From: Methanoculleus sp. UBA77
GTDB lineage: Archaea; Halobacteriota; Methanomicrobia; Methanomicrobiales; Methanoculleaceae
Assembly (NCBI GenBank): GCA_002499455.1
Contig: DALN01000161.1
Location: 1-16,429 of the forward strand
Reading direction: 5' to 3'
Length of the DNA stretch: 16,429 nt
Shown here: in pieces, positions 6,674 through 13,529 of the stretch
How the letters are laid out: every line of letters starts with the position of its first letter
How positions within the stretch are numbered: the first letter of the stretch is position 1
Made by a program: the position numbers and the translations under genes
Notes under the pieces: generated by a model
Told to the model about the DNA's origin: nothing
Databases searched by the model: none
The model's input: only the letters and a program-made list of their open reading frames with translations

Positions 6674-6946
6674 TCACGCGATCTTTGCCAGGATGTCCTT
6701 GTAGGGGACGAAGACGTATGTCTCGGAGTCGATCTCGACGGTATCTGCGCTGTAGCCCCCGTAGAGCACGTGGTCGCCCTTGTTCAGGGGGAGGCCGGAA
6801 CCGTCGTCGCGCTGTCCGACCGCAACGACGGTCCCTTCCTTCCTGCCTTCCCGCGCAGTCTCGGGGATGTAGATTCCGCTCTTCGTTACTTCTTCCTTTT
6901 TAATGGGCTTTATCAGAACCCGTTCTCCGATCGGGATAATCTCCAT
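6674..6946 (-). CDS. groES: Co-chaperonin GroES (10 kDa)
   Basis: The 90-residue protein has the GroES order: IIPIGERVLIKPI at the start, a mobile loop with TKSGIYIPE that docks on GroEL, then GTVVAVGQ, GDHVLYGGYSADTVEID and the closing VFVPYKDILAKIA. It is the first gene of the groES-groEL pair. The ATG at 6946 is preceded by AGGTGA (6959-6954), a good ribosome-binding site. A strong TATA box sits at 7005-6998 on the minus strand, and two inverted repeats flank that box, so the operon is probably under specific control by the divergent winged-helix gene. Confidence 0.97.
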   Translation of the reverse strand: MEIIPIGERVLIKPIKKEEVTKSGIYIPETAREGRKEGTVVAVGQRDDGSGLPLNKGDHVLYGGYSADTVEIDSETYVFVPYKDILAKIA

Positions 6947-6972
6947 GAGTCTATCACCTACAGAGAGTTTCT

Positions 6973-6992
6973 GCAGCCATATCCTTGGCTGC
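6973..6992 (-). promoter_or_regulatory. 7-bp inverted repeat at the groES start region
   Basis: GCAGCCA (6973-6979) and TGGCTGC (6986-6992) form a perfect inverted repeat with a six-base spacer, lying between the groES TATA box and its expected transcription start. It could be a repressor site blocking initiation, or a hairpin at the very 5' end of the groES mRNA. Confidence 0.5.
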
Positions 6993-6997
6993 CTAAT

Positions 6998-7005
6998 TAT
7001 TTAAA
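6998..7005 (-). promoter_or_regulatory. groES-groEL TATA box
   Basis: On the minus strand this reads TTTAAATA, a near-ideal archaeal TATA element. It would place transcription start around 6972-6976, giving a leader of about 25-30 nt that contains the AGGTGA ribosome-binding site. Confidence 0.7.
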
Positions 7006-7015
7006 AGTTATCAAT

Positions 7016-7038
7016 TTTATCGAAATGATTTCGATAAA
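7016..7038. promoter_or_regulatory. Perfect 23-bp palindrome (candidate operator)
   Basis: The arms TTTATCGAAAT and ATTTCGATAAA are exact reverse complements around a single central G. The palindrome lies between the divergent groES and winged-helix promoters, about 11 bp upstream of the groES TATA box and a few bases upstream of the CATTTAT box of the regulator. A dimeric winged-helix protein would fit a site of this symmetry. It does not resemble the bacterial CIRCE element, TTAGCACTC-N9-GAGTGCTAA. Confidence 0.75.
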
Positions 7039-7082
7039 TCCAATACATTTATCCATCCCGGCGGCGTACCCCTGAGCAACCA

Positions 7083-7496
7083 ATGGCTCCAATGGCAAGG
7101 CAGATCATATTCCGACAGATCGAGAGGCCGAGAGGTGCGATCGGGCATGAAGACCTTGAATGGTTCTTCAACAGCCTTGGTATCGGGGAAGGGCGGGATG
7201 TCGATCAGGTCGCACAGAGGATCCTCATCACGCTTCTCGCGCATCAGATCTCCGGGAACGGCATGCCCGTGGAGATGATCTCGCGCGATCTGGATATCTC
7301 CAGTTCGCGCATCAACCACCACGTAAGGAATCTCGTCGATGCCGGCATCGTATATCGTCACAAGAGGCAGATCCATCTCCGGGGAAACAGCCTTCAGTCT
7401 ATGGTGCAGGAGCTCCGAAAAGATACTCTCCGGGTCCTTGACGATCTCGAAGCAGCAGCCGCGGAGATTGACCGGTCGTTCGGGATCGGGAGGTGA
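7083..7496 (+). CDS. Winged-helix transcriptional regulator, divergent from groES
   Basis: The 137-residue product has a central winged helix-turn-helix (about residues 45-105). The helices are QRILITLLAHQ, MPVEMISRDL and a recognition helix ISSSRINHHVRNLVDAGIV, followed by a wing YRHKRQIHLRG. A C-terminal helix (SLQSMVQELRKDTLRVLDDLEAAAAEI) is suitable for dimerisation. It resembles ArsR/MarR-like archaeal regulators and has no similarity to bacterial HrcA. The start ATG 7083 has no ribosome-binding site, and a CATTTAT box (7046-7052) lies about 30 bp upstream, suggesting a leaderless or short-leader mRNA. A role as autoregulated heat-shock or chaperonin regulator is inferred from its position and the shared palindrome. 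Confidence 0.8.
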   Translation: MAPMARQIIFRQIERPRGAIGHEDLEWFFNSLGIGEGRDVDQVAQRILITLLAHQISGNGMPVEMISRDLDISSSRINHHVRNLVDAGIVYRHKRQIHLRGNSLQSMVQELRKDTLRVLDDLEAAAAEIDRSFGIGR

Positions 7497-7523
7497 GGGG
7501 CCCGCCGTTCCGACACCGGCCTT

Positions 7524-7976
7524 TCAGTCTTTTGGCTTCACGTAGGTGACGCCTTCGGGCGCCTCGCTCTCGCGGGTCTCGATCACGATGGTGCCGGAGA
7601 TCCTGTTGAAGAGCCTCTGCTTTGACCCCGACATCGCGAGCCACCCTATCAGGCAGTCGGGGACGAGGAGAAACGCTTTCCCGAGGCTCTCGACTGCGGC
7701 GGCACCAAAGCCGATCTCCTCCCCGGCCCGGCCGGTGACCCTGATCTTCAGCGCCATCTTGCCGATGGACTGGCCCCGGTAGCCCTCAAGCAGCGTCCAG
7801 TAAAGGAAGAGGACGATGGAGGAGAGGCTTATGGAGACGAGGCTGGGGTCTATCGTGAACCTCCAGGCGGGCGGGAGGCGGTCGGAGAACGCCCAGAGGG
7901 GGAGCCCGATCAGGATGATATCGATGAGCCAGGCCCAGAACCGGCTCTCCCAGCTGGCGAGGTGGAGGGTGACCAT
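7524..7976 (-). CDS. RDD family membrane protein
   Basis: The 150-residue protein has the RDD layout: an N-terminal segment with R-x-W-A-W-L-I-D (RFWAWLIDIILIG), a second membrane segment ISLSSIVLFLYWTLLEGY, the G-Q-S-I-G-K-M loop, then a soluble VTGRAGEEIGF stretch and a third hydrophobic segment (FLLVPDCLIGWLAM). A short charged tail follows. The function of most RDD proteins is unknown; some are ion or metabolite transporters. It stands alone, converging on the winged-helix gene with a 27-bp gap. A weak CTTAAG box lies about 30 bp upstream of its ATG. Confidence 0.85.
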   Translation of the reverse strand: MVTLHLASWESRFWAWLIDIILIGLPLWAFSDRLPPAWRFTIDPSLVSISLSSIVLFLYWTLLEGYRGQSIGKMALKIRVTGRAGEEIGFGAAAVESLGKAFLLVPDCLIGWLAMSGSKQRLFNRISGTIVIETRESEAPEGVTYVKPKD

Positions 7977-8066
7977 ATCGCTCTTCTGTCGTCCTCTGTG
8001 GGTCTTAAGGGTTCGTGTCGGTTGATATGGGTCGCCGGAGATGCCCGGTCACAACAGTGATATAGT

Positions 8067-8095
8067 ACACTCTCAAGTATAATACTTATGAGTGT
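8067..8095. promoter_or_regulatory. Interrupted palindrome covering the start codon of the ATPase gene
   Basis: The inner arms AAGTAT (8075-8080) and ATACTT (8082-8087) and the outer arms ACACTC (8067-8072) and GAGTGT (8090-8095) are exact complements, separated by a two-base mismatch on each side. The ATG (8088-8090) lies inside. A TATA-like GATATAGTA (8059-8067) sits about 25 bp upstream, so the transcript probably begins near the ATG. The site then overlies the transcription start, as an operator would. Confidence 0.6.
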
Positions 8096-9500
8096 CTTCC
8101 TGGACCGGCACCGGGAGCTGGCAGCGCTTGCCGCTCGCTACCGGAGCGGCAAAGCTGAGTTCGTTGTGCTCTATGGGAGACGCCGTGTCGGAAAGAGTGA
8201 GCTCATCGACCGGTTTCTCCAGTCCGGGAACGGGATCCACCTGCTTGCCCGCGAGGAGTCAAAAACCCTTCAACTCCGGAAATTTTCTAGAGACCTTGGG
8301 GAGTATTTTGGGAATGCTTTCCTCAAGAGAACCAGTTTCTCGGACTGGGACAGCTTCTTTGAGTATATCGTGCAACGCTCCGGCTCCCGTTTCGTCCTTG
8401 CCATCGACGAGTTCCCGTACCTCGTTAAAGAGGACCCCTCTCTTCCGTCTATTATCCAGGACTACTGGGACACACACCTGAAGGAGACTCAGATCTTCCT
8501 CCTCCTCTCCGGCTCAAGCATCTCCATGATGGAATCATCGACGATGGACTACAGGAGCCCTCTTTTTGGAAGGAGGACGGGACAGATCCTCCTGCAGCCT
8601 CTCCGATTCATCCACGTCTTCGACTACCTGGGGGATATGCGCAAGGCCGTGGAGTTCTATTCCGTCTTTGGGGGGACGCCTGCATACATCATGGCCGCCG
8701 ATCCGGATAAGGAGATCATGACTAATGTGGAAGAGAAGTTGCTGCGGGAGGACTCTTTCCTCTTCCGGGACGTCGAGTTTGTTCTCAGGACGGAACTCTC
8801 TGAACCCCGTTATTACTTCTCCATCCTCTACTCCATTGCGCAGGGGAACAACCGTATCGGCCTTATCTGCAACGATACCGGCCTTGCCAAGAGCATCGTG
8901 AATAAGTACCTCTCCGTCCTGATCGACCTGCAACTGGTGCATCGGCGTATACCTGTAACCGAGGGGCCGAAGAGCAGAAAAGGTCTCTACTTCCTCTCCG
9001 ACAACCTTTTCAATTTCTGGTTCTCTTTCGTCAATCCCTGCCTGGAATCGCTTGAGCGCGGCAACGCCGGACTGATCGTGGATCAGTATGTCAGACCGCG
9101 GTTCGCGGCGTACGTGGGCAGGCACTTTGAGGCAGCTGTCGCGGATCTCTTTGAACTCTTTAACCAGTACGGTCTCCTTCCTTTTGTCTATACCCGGCTG
9201 GGGAGCTGGTGGCACCGGGGCGAGGAGATCGATATCGTCTGCCTCCGTGAAGACCAATCTAACATTCTCTTCTGCGAATGCAAATGGCAGGACGATGTGG
9301 ACGGCGACCGGATCCTCGCGGAACTCCGGACGAAAGCGTCTCGCGTTTCATGGCATAACGACAGGCGTGAGGAACACTTCTGCATCGTGGCGCGAACGTT
9401 CTCGCGCCGTCCGGTGGAGGGCGGCCGTGTCTCCTGCTATGATCTTGACGATCTGACGAGGATTGTTGCAGAGGTCTCGGGCGGGGGTTCGCCGGCATAA
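8088..9500 (+). CDS. Archaeal AAA ATPase with DUF234 (nuclease-like) C-terminus
   Basis: The 470-residue protein belongs to the archaeal ATPase_2/DUF234 family. Walker A is G30-RRRVGKS and Walker B is VLAID107-E108. A sensor-like strand FLLLSGSSISMME follows, then a helical region with a winged-helix look (IAQGNNRIGLICNDTGLAKSIVNKYLSVL). The DUF234 part begins near DNLFNFWFSFV. The final domain has E380-I-D382 and, 15 residues later, E397-C-K399, the spacing of a PD-(D/E)xK nuclease core. The family is abundant in archaeal genomes, with no firm biochemical role; links to mobile or defence functions are speculative. It is monocistronic, and its start lies inside a palindrome. Confidence 0.85.
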   Translation: MSVFLDRHRELAALAARYRSGKAEFVVLYGRRRVGKSELIDRFLQSGNGIHLLAREESKTLQLRKFSRDLGEYFGNAFLKRTSFSDWDSFFEYIVQRSGSRFVLAIDEFPYLVKEDPSLPSIIQDYWDTHLKETQIFLLLSGSSISMMESSTMDYRSPLFGRRTGQILLQPLRFIHVFDYLGDMRKAVEFYSVFGGTPAYIMAADPDKEIMTNVEEKLLREDSFLFRDVEFVLRTELSEPRYYFSILYSIAQGNNRIGLICNDTGLAKSIVNKYLSVLIDLQLVHRRIPVTEGPKSRKGLYFLSDNLFNFWFSFVNPCLESLERGNAGLIVDQYVRPRFAAYVGRHFEAAVADLFELFNQYGLLPFVYTRLGSWWHRGEEIDIVCLREDQSNILFCECKWQDDVDGDRILAELRTKASRVSWHNDRREEHFCIVARTFSRRPVEGGRVSCYDLDDLTRIVAEVSGGGSPA

Positions 9501-9550
9501 CCTGCGTTCTTACTGGAGAACCGGGGGGGCTATCGCAGACCAAAAAAGTG
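9501..9550. other. Short gap between convergent genes
   Basis: The 50 bp contain only a weak GTTCT/AGAAC stem (9506-9510 with 9517-9521) and a short A-run near 9542-9547, which would be a T-run for the minus-strand operon ending here. No gene is seen. Confidence 0.3.
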
Positions 9551-10297
9551 TTATCCGATATAACTCAGTTCTTCGCGGCCCCGGGCTTCCTCGGCTTCCT
9601 GGATATTGGCCAGGAGCTGCTCCATATCCGCGGCACGCTGCTGCAGGGAAGTATGGTCGACCTCGAGCCCGATCAGGCGGGAGAGGACCGTGAGCAGACC
9701 GTCGGCGCTCTTCGGGTCGACGATGTAGCCGCTCGTCTCGCCCATGAGGCAGATCCCTTCGATGCCCCGCTGCTCGCCGAGGCCGAGGAGCAGCCCCGAC
9801 GCCCCGACGATCATCCCCCCGCTTCCGGCGTTCTCAAACGACCCCCCGGCCGCCTCCACCTCCGGCAGAAGGTGCTCCATGTTGACGGCCGCAAGCACCC
9901 TCGGCCTCTCGACCAGATGGCCGACGCCGTAGCCGCCGAGAGCATAGATCCGCCGGACGCCGAGGTCTTCGGCGATATCGAGGTAACTCTCGGTCAGGAT
10001 ATAGTGCCCCTCCGCCGAGGTGCTCTGGAAGTCGCCCACGAGAAAGAGGACCGCCTTCCCGTCTCTCTCGCAGCGGTAGATCTCGTTGTTGACGAGGTGG
10101 GTGACCCCCCGCTCGTCGACGATCACCTGGGGCGGAAAGTGCAGTGAGGAGATCTCCGCGATCTTCTCTGCCTGGAACTCGTGGATCAGGTGCTCTGCAA
10201 CGAGTTTTCCGACGTGTCCGACGCCGGGCAGTCCCTCGATCAGGATCGGGGCGTCGATATTCTCGTCGCGGGAAAAGATTACTGTGACGTGTTCCAT
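9551..10297 (-). CDS. PAC2-family protein (proteasome assembly chaperone-like)
   Basis: The 248-residue product has the PAC2 hallmark EGLPGVGHVGKLVAEHLI (21-38) and a conserved RIYALGGYGVG later on. It ends in a helical, probably coiled C-terminal tail. Archaeal members are related to eukaryotic proteasome assembly chaperones and to PbaA/PbaB. This one ends in SYIG, so it does not show the HbYX ending (penultimate Tyr) used to dock on the proteasome. It is the last gene of the translation operon, starting inside nop10 with a 19-bp overlap and a strong AGGAGGGG ribosome-binding site. This gene order is common in euryarchaea. Confidence 0.9.
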   Translation of the reverse strand: MEHVTVIFSRDENIDAPILIEGLPGVGHVGKLVAEHLIHEFQAEKIAEISSLHFPPQVIVDERGVTHLVNNEIYRCERDGKAVLFLVGDFQSTSAEGHYILTESYLDIAEDLGVRRIYALGGYGVGHLVERPRVLAAVNMEHLLPEVEAAGGSFENAGSGGMIVGASGLLLGLGEQRGIEGICLMGETSGYIVDPKSADGLLTVLSRLIGLEVDHTSLQQRAADMEQLLANIQEAEEARGREELSYIG

Positions 10298-10446
10298 CTG
10301 CGTAAGCCCCTCCTGTACTTACAGTACCGATCCTCGGGGGAAAAACGTGCCGGGTGGGCCGGTGCTGTCGGCCCGCCGCAGACCGGGCAGATCAAAGAGA
10401 GCGTATATCTCCGATCTTCTGGACAGCGGCGAATACGGCTGCTCAT
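10279..10446 (-). CDS. nop10: H/ACA ribonucleoprotein subunit Nop10
   Basis: This 55-residue gene encodes MSSRIRRCPEDRRYTLSL-ICPVCGGPTAPAHP, then ARFSPEDRYCKYRRGLRR and WNTSQ. It matches archaeal Nop10, a small protein that holds Cbf5 in the RNA-guided pseudouridylation complex. The zinc ribbon is incomplete: C20-P-V-C23 is present, but the first CPxC pair reads C8-P-E-D11, so one ligand is missing or replaced by Asp. The ATG lies six bases after the aIF2-alpha stop, and the 3' end overlaps the PAC2-family start. Its place between aIF2-alpha and PAC2 is the usual archaeal order and supports the call. Confidence 0.95.
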   Translation of the reverse strand: MSSRIRRCPEDRRYTLSLICPVCGGPTAPAHPARFSPEDRYCKYRRGLRRWNTSQ

Positions 10447-10452
10447 ACGGTC

Positions 10453-11232
10453 TTATCCGGCCTTCTGCTTCCGGATAAACTTGCCAGTCCCGCCTGCCCG
10501 TTCGACCACACCGACGGCGGCGCCTGCCGCCTTCTCGATTGCCTTCTCAGCCGCCTTGTAGTCGGGTGCGGTCACTTTTATCCGGTATTTCGGGGCTCCG
10601 ATGTAGATCAGGTCGATCTCTACATCCTCAACCTTCGGCTGCGCACTCCGGAGCGCCCGGCGGATAACGTTGACGCCGTCGGGCCGGGCCGACGTCAGGA
10701 TGAGGTGCCCCGTGATGGTCACTTTCGAGACCTTCACGTTCTCGTGCGCGATGGAGACGAGCGAGTTCCTGACCGGCTCATCGAGTTTCAGCCGGTCCGC
10801 CGCTTCGCCGCCGGTGGTGACGATCTCCTCGAAGGCAGGATAGAGCATGCCGTATTCGCGGTATATGGCCTCCTCGATCGTCTTCTGGTCCACCCCCGTC
10901 GCCTCGGAGGCGAACCCGATCCACTTCGCCGCCTTCTGCTCGTTCTTCCACTCGTGAATCTTCTCGCGCCGCTGGTGCTCGTTAACGTCTTTCAACGAGA
11001 GATCGATGTGACCACGGTCGGGGTCCACGTTCAGGACTTTGCAGACGACCTTCTGTCCTTCCCGTATGTAGTCGCGGATGTACTTGATCCAGCCCCGTGC
11101 TATCTCGGATATGGGTATGAGGCCCCGGCGCCCGTCGTACTCATCCAGGGTAACAAACGCCGCGAAGTCCTTGACGTCCGCGACCGTGCAGACGACGAGT
11201 TCTCCTTCCTCAGGCCACTCTCTCTCGTGCAT
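10453..11232 (-). CDS. Translation initiation factor aIF2, alpha subunit
   Basis: From ATG 11232 the protein has 259 residues. It has an N-terminal S1 domain (about 8-82, EGELVVCTVADVKDFAAFVTLDEY to GHIDLSLKDV), a central helical domain, and a C-terminal alpha/beta domain that binds the gamma subunit. As part of aIF2 it delivers initiator tRNA. In a by-eye alignment, the position of eukaryotic Ser51 is Ala45, so the eukaryotic phosphorylation control is not expected. A frame extension to TTG 11247 exists, but ATG 11232 has GAGTGA at the right distance and avoids overlapping rps27e. Confidence 0.93.
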   Translation of the reverse strand: MHEREWPEEGELVVCTVADVKDFAAFVTLDEYDGRRGLIPISEIARGWIKYIRDYIREGQKVVCKVLNVDPDRGHIDLSLKDVNEHQRREKIHEWKNEQKAAKWIGFASEATGVDQKTIEEAIYREYGMLYPAFEEIVTTGGEAADRLKLDEPVRNSLVSIAHENVKVSKVTITGHLILTSARPDGVNVIRRALRSAQPKVEDVEIDLIYIGAPKYRIKVTAPDYKAAEKAIEKAAGAAVGVVERAGGTGKFIRKQKAG

Positions 11233-11239
11233 GGAATAC

Positions 11240-11428
11240 TCACTCAAGTACTGCCAGTATCTCAGCCTTTATATCAGCTTTTCCACCGTGGGGCTCTGCA
11301 AGGACACGCCCGCAGACGCTGCACTCCACAACGGTACTCGCTTTCTCAAAGACTACCTGTTCATTCTCGCAGTCGGGGCACTTTACCCGGAGGAATGTGC
11401 TCCTGTTCTCTCTGTTCAGCCGAACCAT
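11240..11428 (-). CDS. rps27e: Ribosomal protein S27e
   Basis: The 62-residue protein is a zinc-ribbon ribosomal protein: C17-P-D-C20 and C36-S-V-C39 form the metal site, and the ending GGKADIKAEILAVLE is typical. It belongs to the small subunit. The chosen start, MVRLNRENRS, matches family length and has GGAGTGA about nine bases upstream. A longer reading from TTG 11452 would add eight residues and overlap rpl44e. The ribosome-binding site overlaps the rpl44e stop, indicating translational coupling. Confidence 0.96.
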   Translation of the reverse strand: MVRLNRENRSTFLRVKCPDCENEQVVFEKASTVVECSVCGRVLAEPHGGKADIKAEILAVLE

Positions 11429-11435
11429 ATCGCCA

Positions 11436-11714
11436 TCACTCCGTAAGTTCAAACTTGCCGAGCCGGAATCCCGGCCGGAGGTGCTCCTTGCCGCAGACCG
11501 TGCACCGGTATTTCACGTTGATCCTCTTCGTCGGCTTGTCGCCGCCGGGCACCTTGCTGAATTTGCCCATGTTGCCCACAGTGCTTCTGCGTCCCTTCTG
11601 GCGGTCAATCCAGTTGAAGTGGCGCACTTTGCCCTTCTTCACCTTGACGACCTCGTGGGTCTGGTGGTTCCTGCAGAATGGGCAGTACGTCTTGAACTTT
11701 GACGGCATTTTCAT
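11436..11714 (-). CDS. rpl44e: Ribosomal protein L44e
   Basis: The 92-residue protein begins MKMPSKFKTYCPFC and has two zinc pairs, C11/C14 and C71/C74, with the RQKGRRSTVGNMGKFSKVPGG segment of L44e. It sits near the E site of the large subunit. It is the first gene of a five-gene translation operon (rpl44e, rps27e, aIF2-alpha, nop10, PAC2-family). The ATG has GAGGTTA upstream. TATA-like sequences on the minus strand lie at about 11748-11753 and, within the end of the GINS gene, at 11766-11775. Confidence 0.97.
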   Translation of the reverse strand: MKMPSKFKTYCPFCRNHQTHEVVKVKKGKVRHFNWIDRQKGRRSTVGNMGKFSKVPGGDKPTKRINVKYRCTVCGKEHLRPGFRLGKFELTE

Positions 11715-11751
11715 GATAGTAACCTCTATTCGATTGATTCGAGTACCTATA

Positions 11752-12420
11752 TTACTTGTTAAGCCTAATATTTAAGGCTATGTCGTGCTCGCAGAGCACG
11801 TCCGCGTTGTTTTCCGGCAGGGTGACGATATCCCCACGCTTCAATGCGTATGTCCTGCCGTCCACTCCCATGAACGACTCCATATCGGAGAGGATGTGGA
11901 CGAGGGCGTAGGGAGAGAGGACGGGACGGGGAGCGGGGGGTGCCGGTTCCTCCGCTTCCGGGCCCGGTGCGATCGGGGAGGATTCGGCGGCCTCTTCGGC
12001 TGCTGCCGCACTGCTGCCGGCGAAGGGGTACTCCGCCCCGTGGACGAGGGCTTCCCGGCAGCCCTCGATGGCATCGATGAGCTGCCCGTACATCGCTCTC
12101 TCCGCCGGGAGCATCTTCCGTAACTCCTCCTTGTCGACATACTGCCCCTCGATCTGCTGGAACGCAAGATCGAGGATCTGCCGGGTCCGGATGGCGAAGA
12201 TCTCCTGCACGGTCTCGGTGACGCTCCCGATCTCCTCGATGAGCAGGCTGCCCGCCCTGCTCTCAAGCGGGTTCTGCAGGCTGTAGTAGTCTGCCTTGAG
12301 CTTCTCAATGTAGGCACGGGCGTCATCGTAGAGGCCGGGCTCGATATCCGAGAGCCTCCCCGAATGATGCATGTCGAGCAGCATCAGCCGCAGCCGCTCA
12401 AGAAGATCGGCCACCTTCAC
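11752..12420 (-). CDS. Archaeal GINS complex subunit (Gins51-type)
   Basis: The 222-residue protein has an N-terminal helical A domain (to about 132), a disordered linker rich in Ala, Glu and Pro (about 135-168), and a C-terminal B domain (SFMGVDGRTYALKRGDIVTLPENNADVL to the end). The A-then-B order is that of Gins51/Sld5-Psf1 types, not Gins23. GINS joins MCM helicase and GAN/RecJ-like protein in the replisome. Its start overlaps the priS stop by ATGA, so the two are translationally coupled. No second GINS subunit is present in the window. Confidence 0.88.
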   Translation of the reverse strand: MKVADLLERLRLMLLDMHHSGRLSDIEPGLYDDARAYIEKLKADYYSLQNPLESRAGSLLIEEIGSVTETVQEIFAIRTRQILDLAFQQIEGQYVDKEELRKMLPAERAMYGQLIDAIEGCREALVHGAEYPFAGSSAAAAEEAAESSPIAPGPEAEEPAPPAPRPVLSPYALVHILSDMESFMGVDGRTYALKRGDIVTLPENNADVLCEHDIALNIRLNK

Positions 12421-13529
12421 GCACCCCCGGTGATCTCTGCCATGTTCCGGCAGCAGAGGAAGACCGCCAGCGCCTCCGGGACGGTTGCGGTCCCGGCTTT
12501 GAGCGTGTAGGTGTTCCCGAGAAGTGAGGTGGTGAAGTTCGCCTTCATCTCCACCCGCACGTCCCGGTCGCCGAAGACCACCGCGTCCACGAGCGGGTCG
12601 AAGTCCGCGAGGTCGCGGATCTCAAGCGGGACCACCCGCATGCCGCTGCCGCCGTGAAGCGATCCCGGCGCCCGGATGAGCCGCTTGATATCGGTCGTGA
12701 CCGGCTCGTCCGCCCGTGCCCCCGCGTCACGGAGCCGCTCCTCAAAGTCGGGCGCGGCCGCGATCGCCCGGACGACCCGGTTCTCAAAGAGGTCCTGGGG
12801 GTCCTTCTCGAGCAGGGCGCCGAGACCCGCAAGGAACTCGGAGGCCGCCGACTTGCTGACGCCCGGAACTCCCGCAAGGTAACTCTTCGCCTCGGTGGGC
12901 GGAAGGGCTTTGAGCCTCATGAGATGGGCGCGGAGCGTCTCTGCATAGCGCCGCCGCCACCCGGCCCGCGGGCCAGGAGCGAGCATCACGGCCGGGTCGA
13001 GCCCGATGCCGCAGACATAGTCGACGACCTCGCGCCGCTCCGGGCTCCCCCACCCCCGCACGGCGATGTCGGTGATGTGGATGTGGTAGCCGCGGCCCCC
13101 GGAGAAGGCGATCCGGATGTGGTTTCGCGAAAAGCCGAGTTCGTCGATCAGCATCCCGACGAGTTTCTCGGTCTCCTCCCTCACCCGCACAAGCATCGTC
13201 GCGTAGGGGCCGCGGACGATCTGGTCGGCGTCGAGGTCGAAGATGAGGTCGGCGCCGGCCCAGTGCTTCTCGTTCATCGTCGGGGCCGACGGCGTCTGGT
13301 AGTAGGCCGTCGAGTAGTAGACGTGGGCGGGGACCATGTTCCTCACGTAGGCGGCAAGTTCCTCGCGGTCGGCAAACGCCATGTGCCGCCGCATCCTGAC
13401 CTCGTCTGAGGCGTCAAGAAAGATGAATCCCCATTCGCGCTGCTCAAGGGAGGACGGAGCGGGGAGATTCTGCTTCCGGTAGTACTCGGTGAACCTCTGC
13501 TTCAGAAACTCGAGCGTCGCGGGCCTCAT
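12417..13529 (-). CDS. priS: DNA primase small (catalytic) subunit
   Basis: The 370-residue protein has the archaeo-eukaryotic primase active site: D98-L-D100 in LIFDLDADQ, the SGGRGYH phosphate-binding motif (143-149), and the third motif around D280 with RAPGSLHGGSG (286-296). It makes the RNA or DNA primer and pairs with PriL, which is not in the window. The start overlaps the elp3 stop by four bases and its end overlaps the GINS start by four bases, so the three genes are read from one message. Confidence 0.96.
   Translation of the reverse strand: MRPATLEFLKQRFTEYYRKQNLPAPSSLEQREWGFIFLDASDEVRMRRHMAFADREELAAYVRNMVPAHVYYSTAYYQTPSAPTMNEKHWAGADLIFDLDADQIVRGPYATMLVRVREETEKLVGMLIDELGFSRNHIRIAFSGGRGYHIHITDIAVRGWGSPERREVVDYVCGIGLDPAVMLAPGPRAGWRRRYAETLRAHLMRLKALPPTEAKSYLAGVPGVSKSAASEFLAGLGALLEKDPQDLFENRVVRAIAAAPDFEERLRDAGARADEPVTTDIKRLIRAPGSLHGGSGMRVVPLEIRDLADFDPLVDAVVFGDRDVRVEMKANFTTSLLGNTYTLKAGTATVPEALAVFLCCRNMAEITGGA

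Noticed and set aside
7016..7038. CIRCE element for HrcA
   Set aside because: The arms (TTTATCGAAAT) and one-base spacer differ from TTAGCACTC-N9-GAGTGCTAA, and the neighbouring regulator is not HrcA-like.
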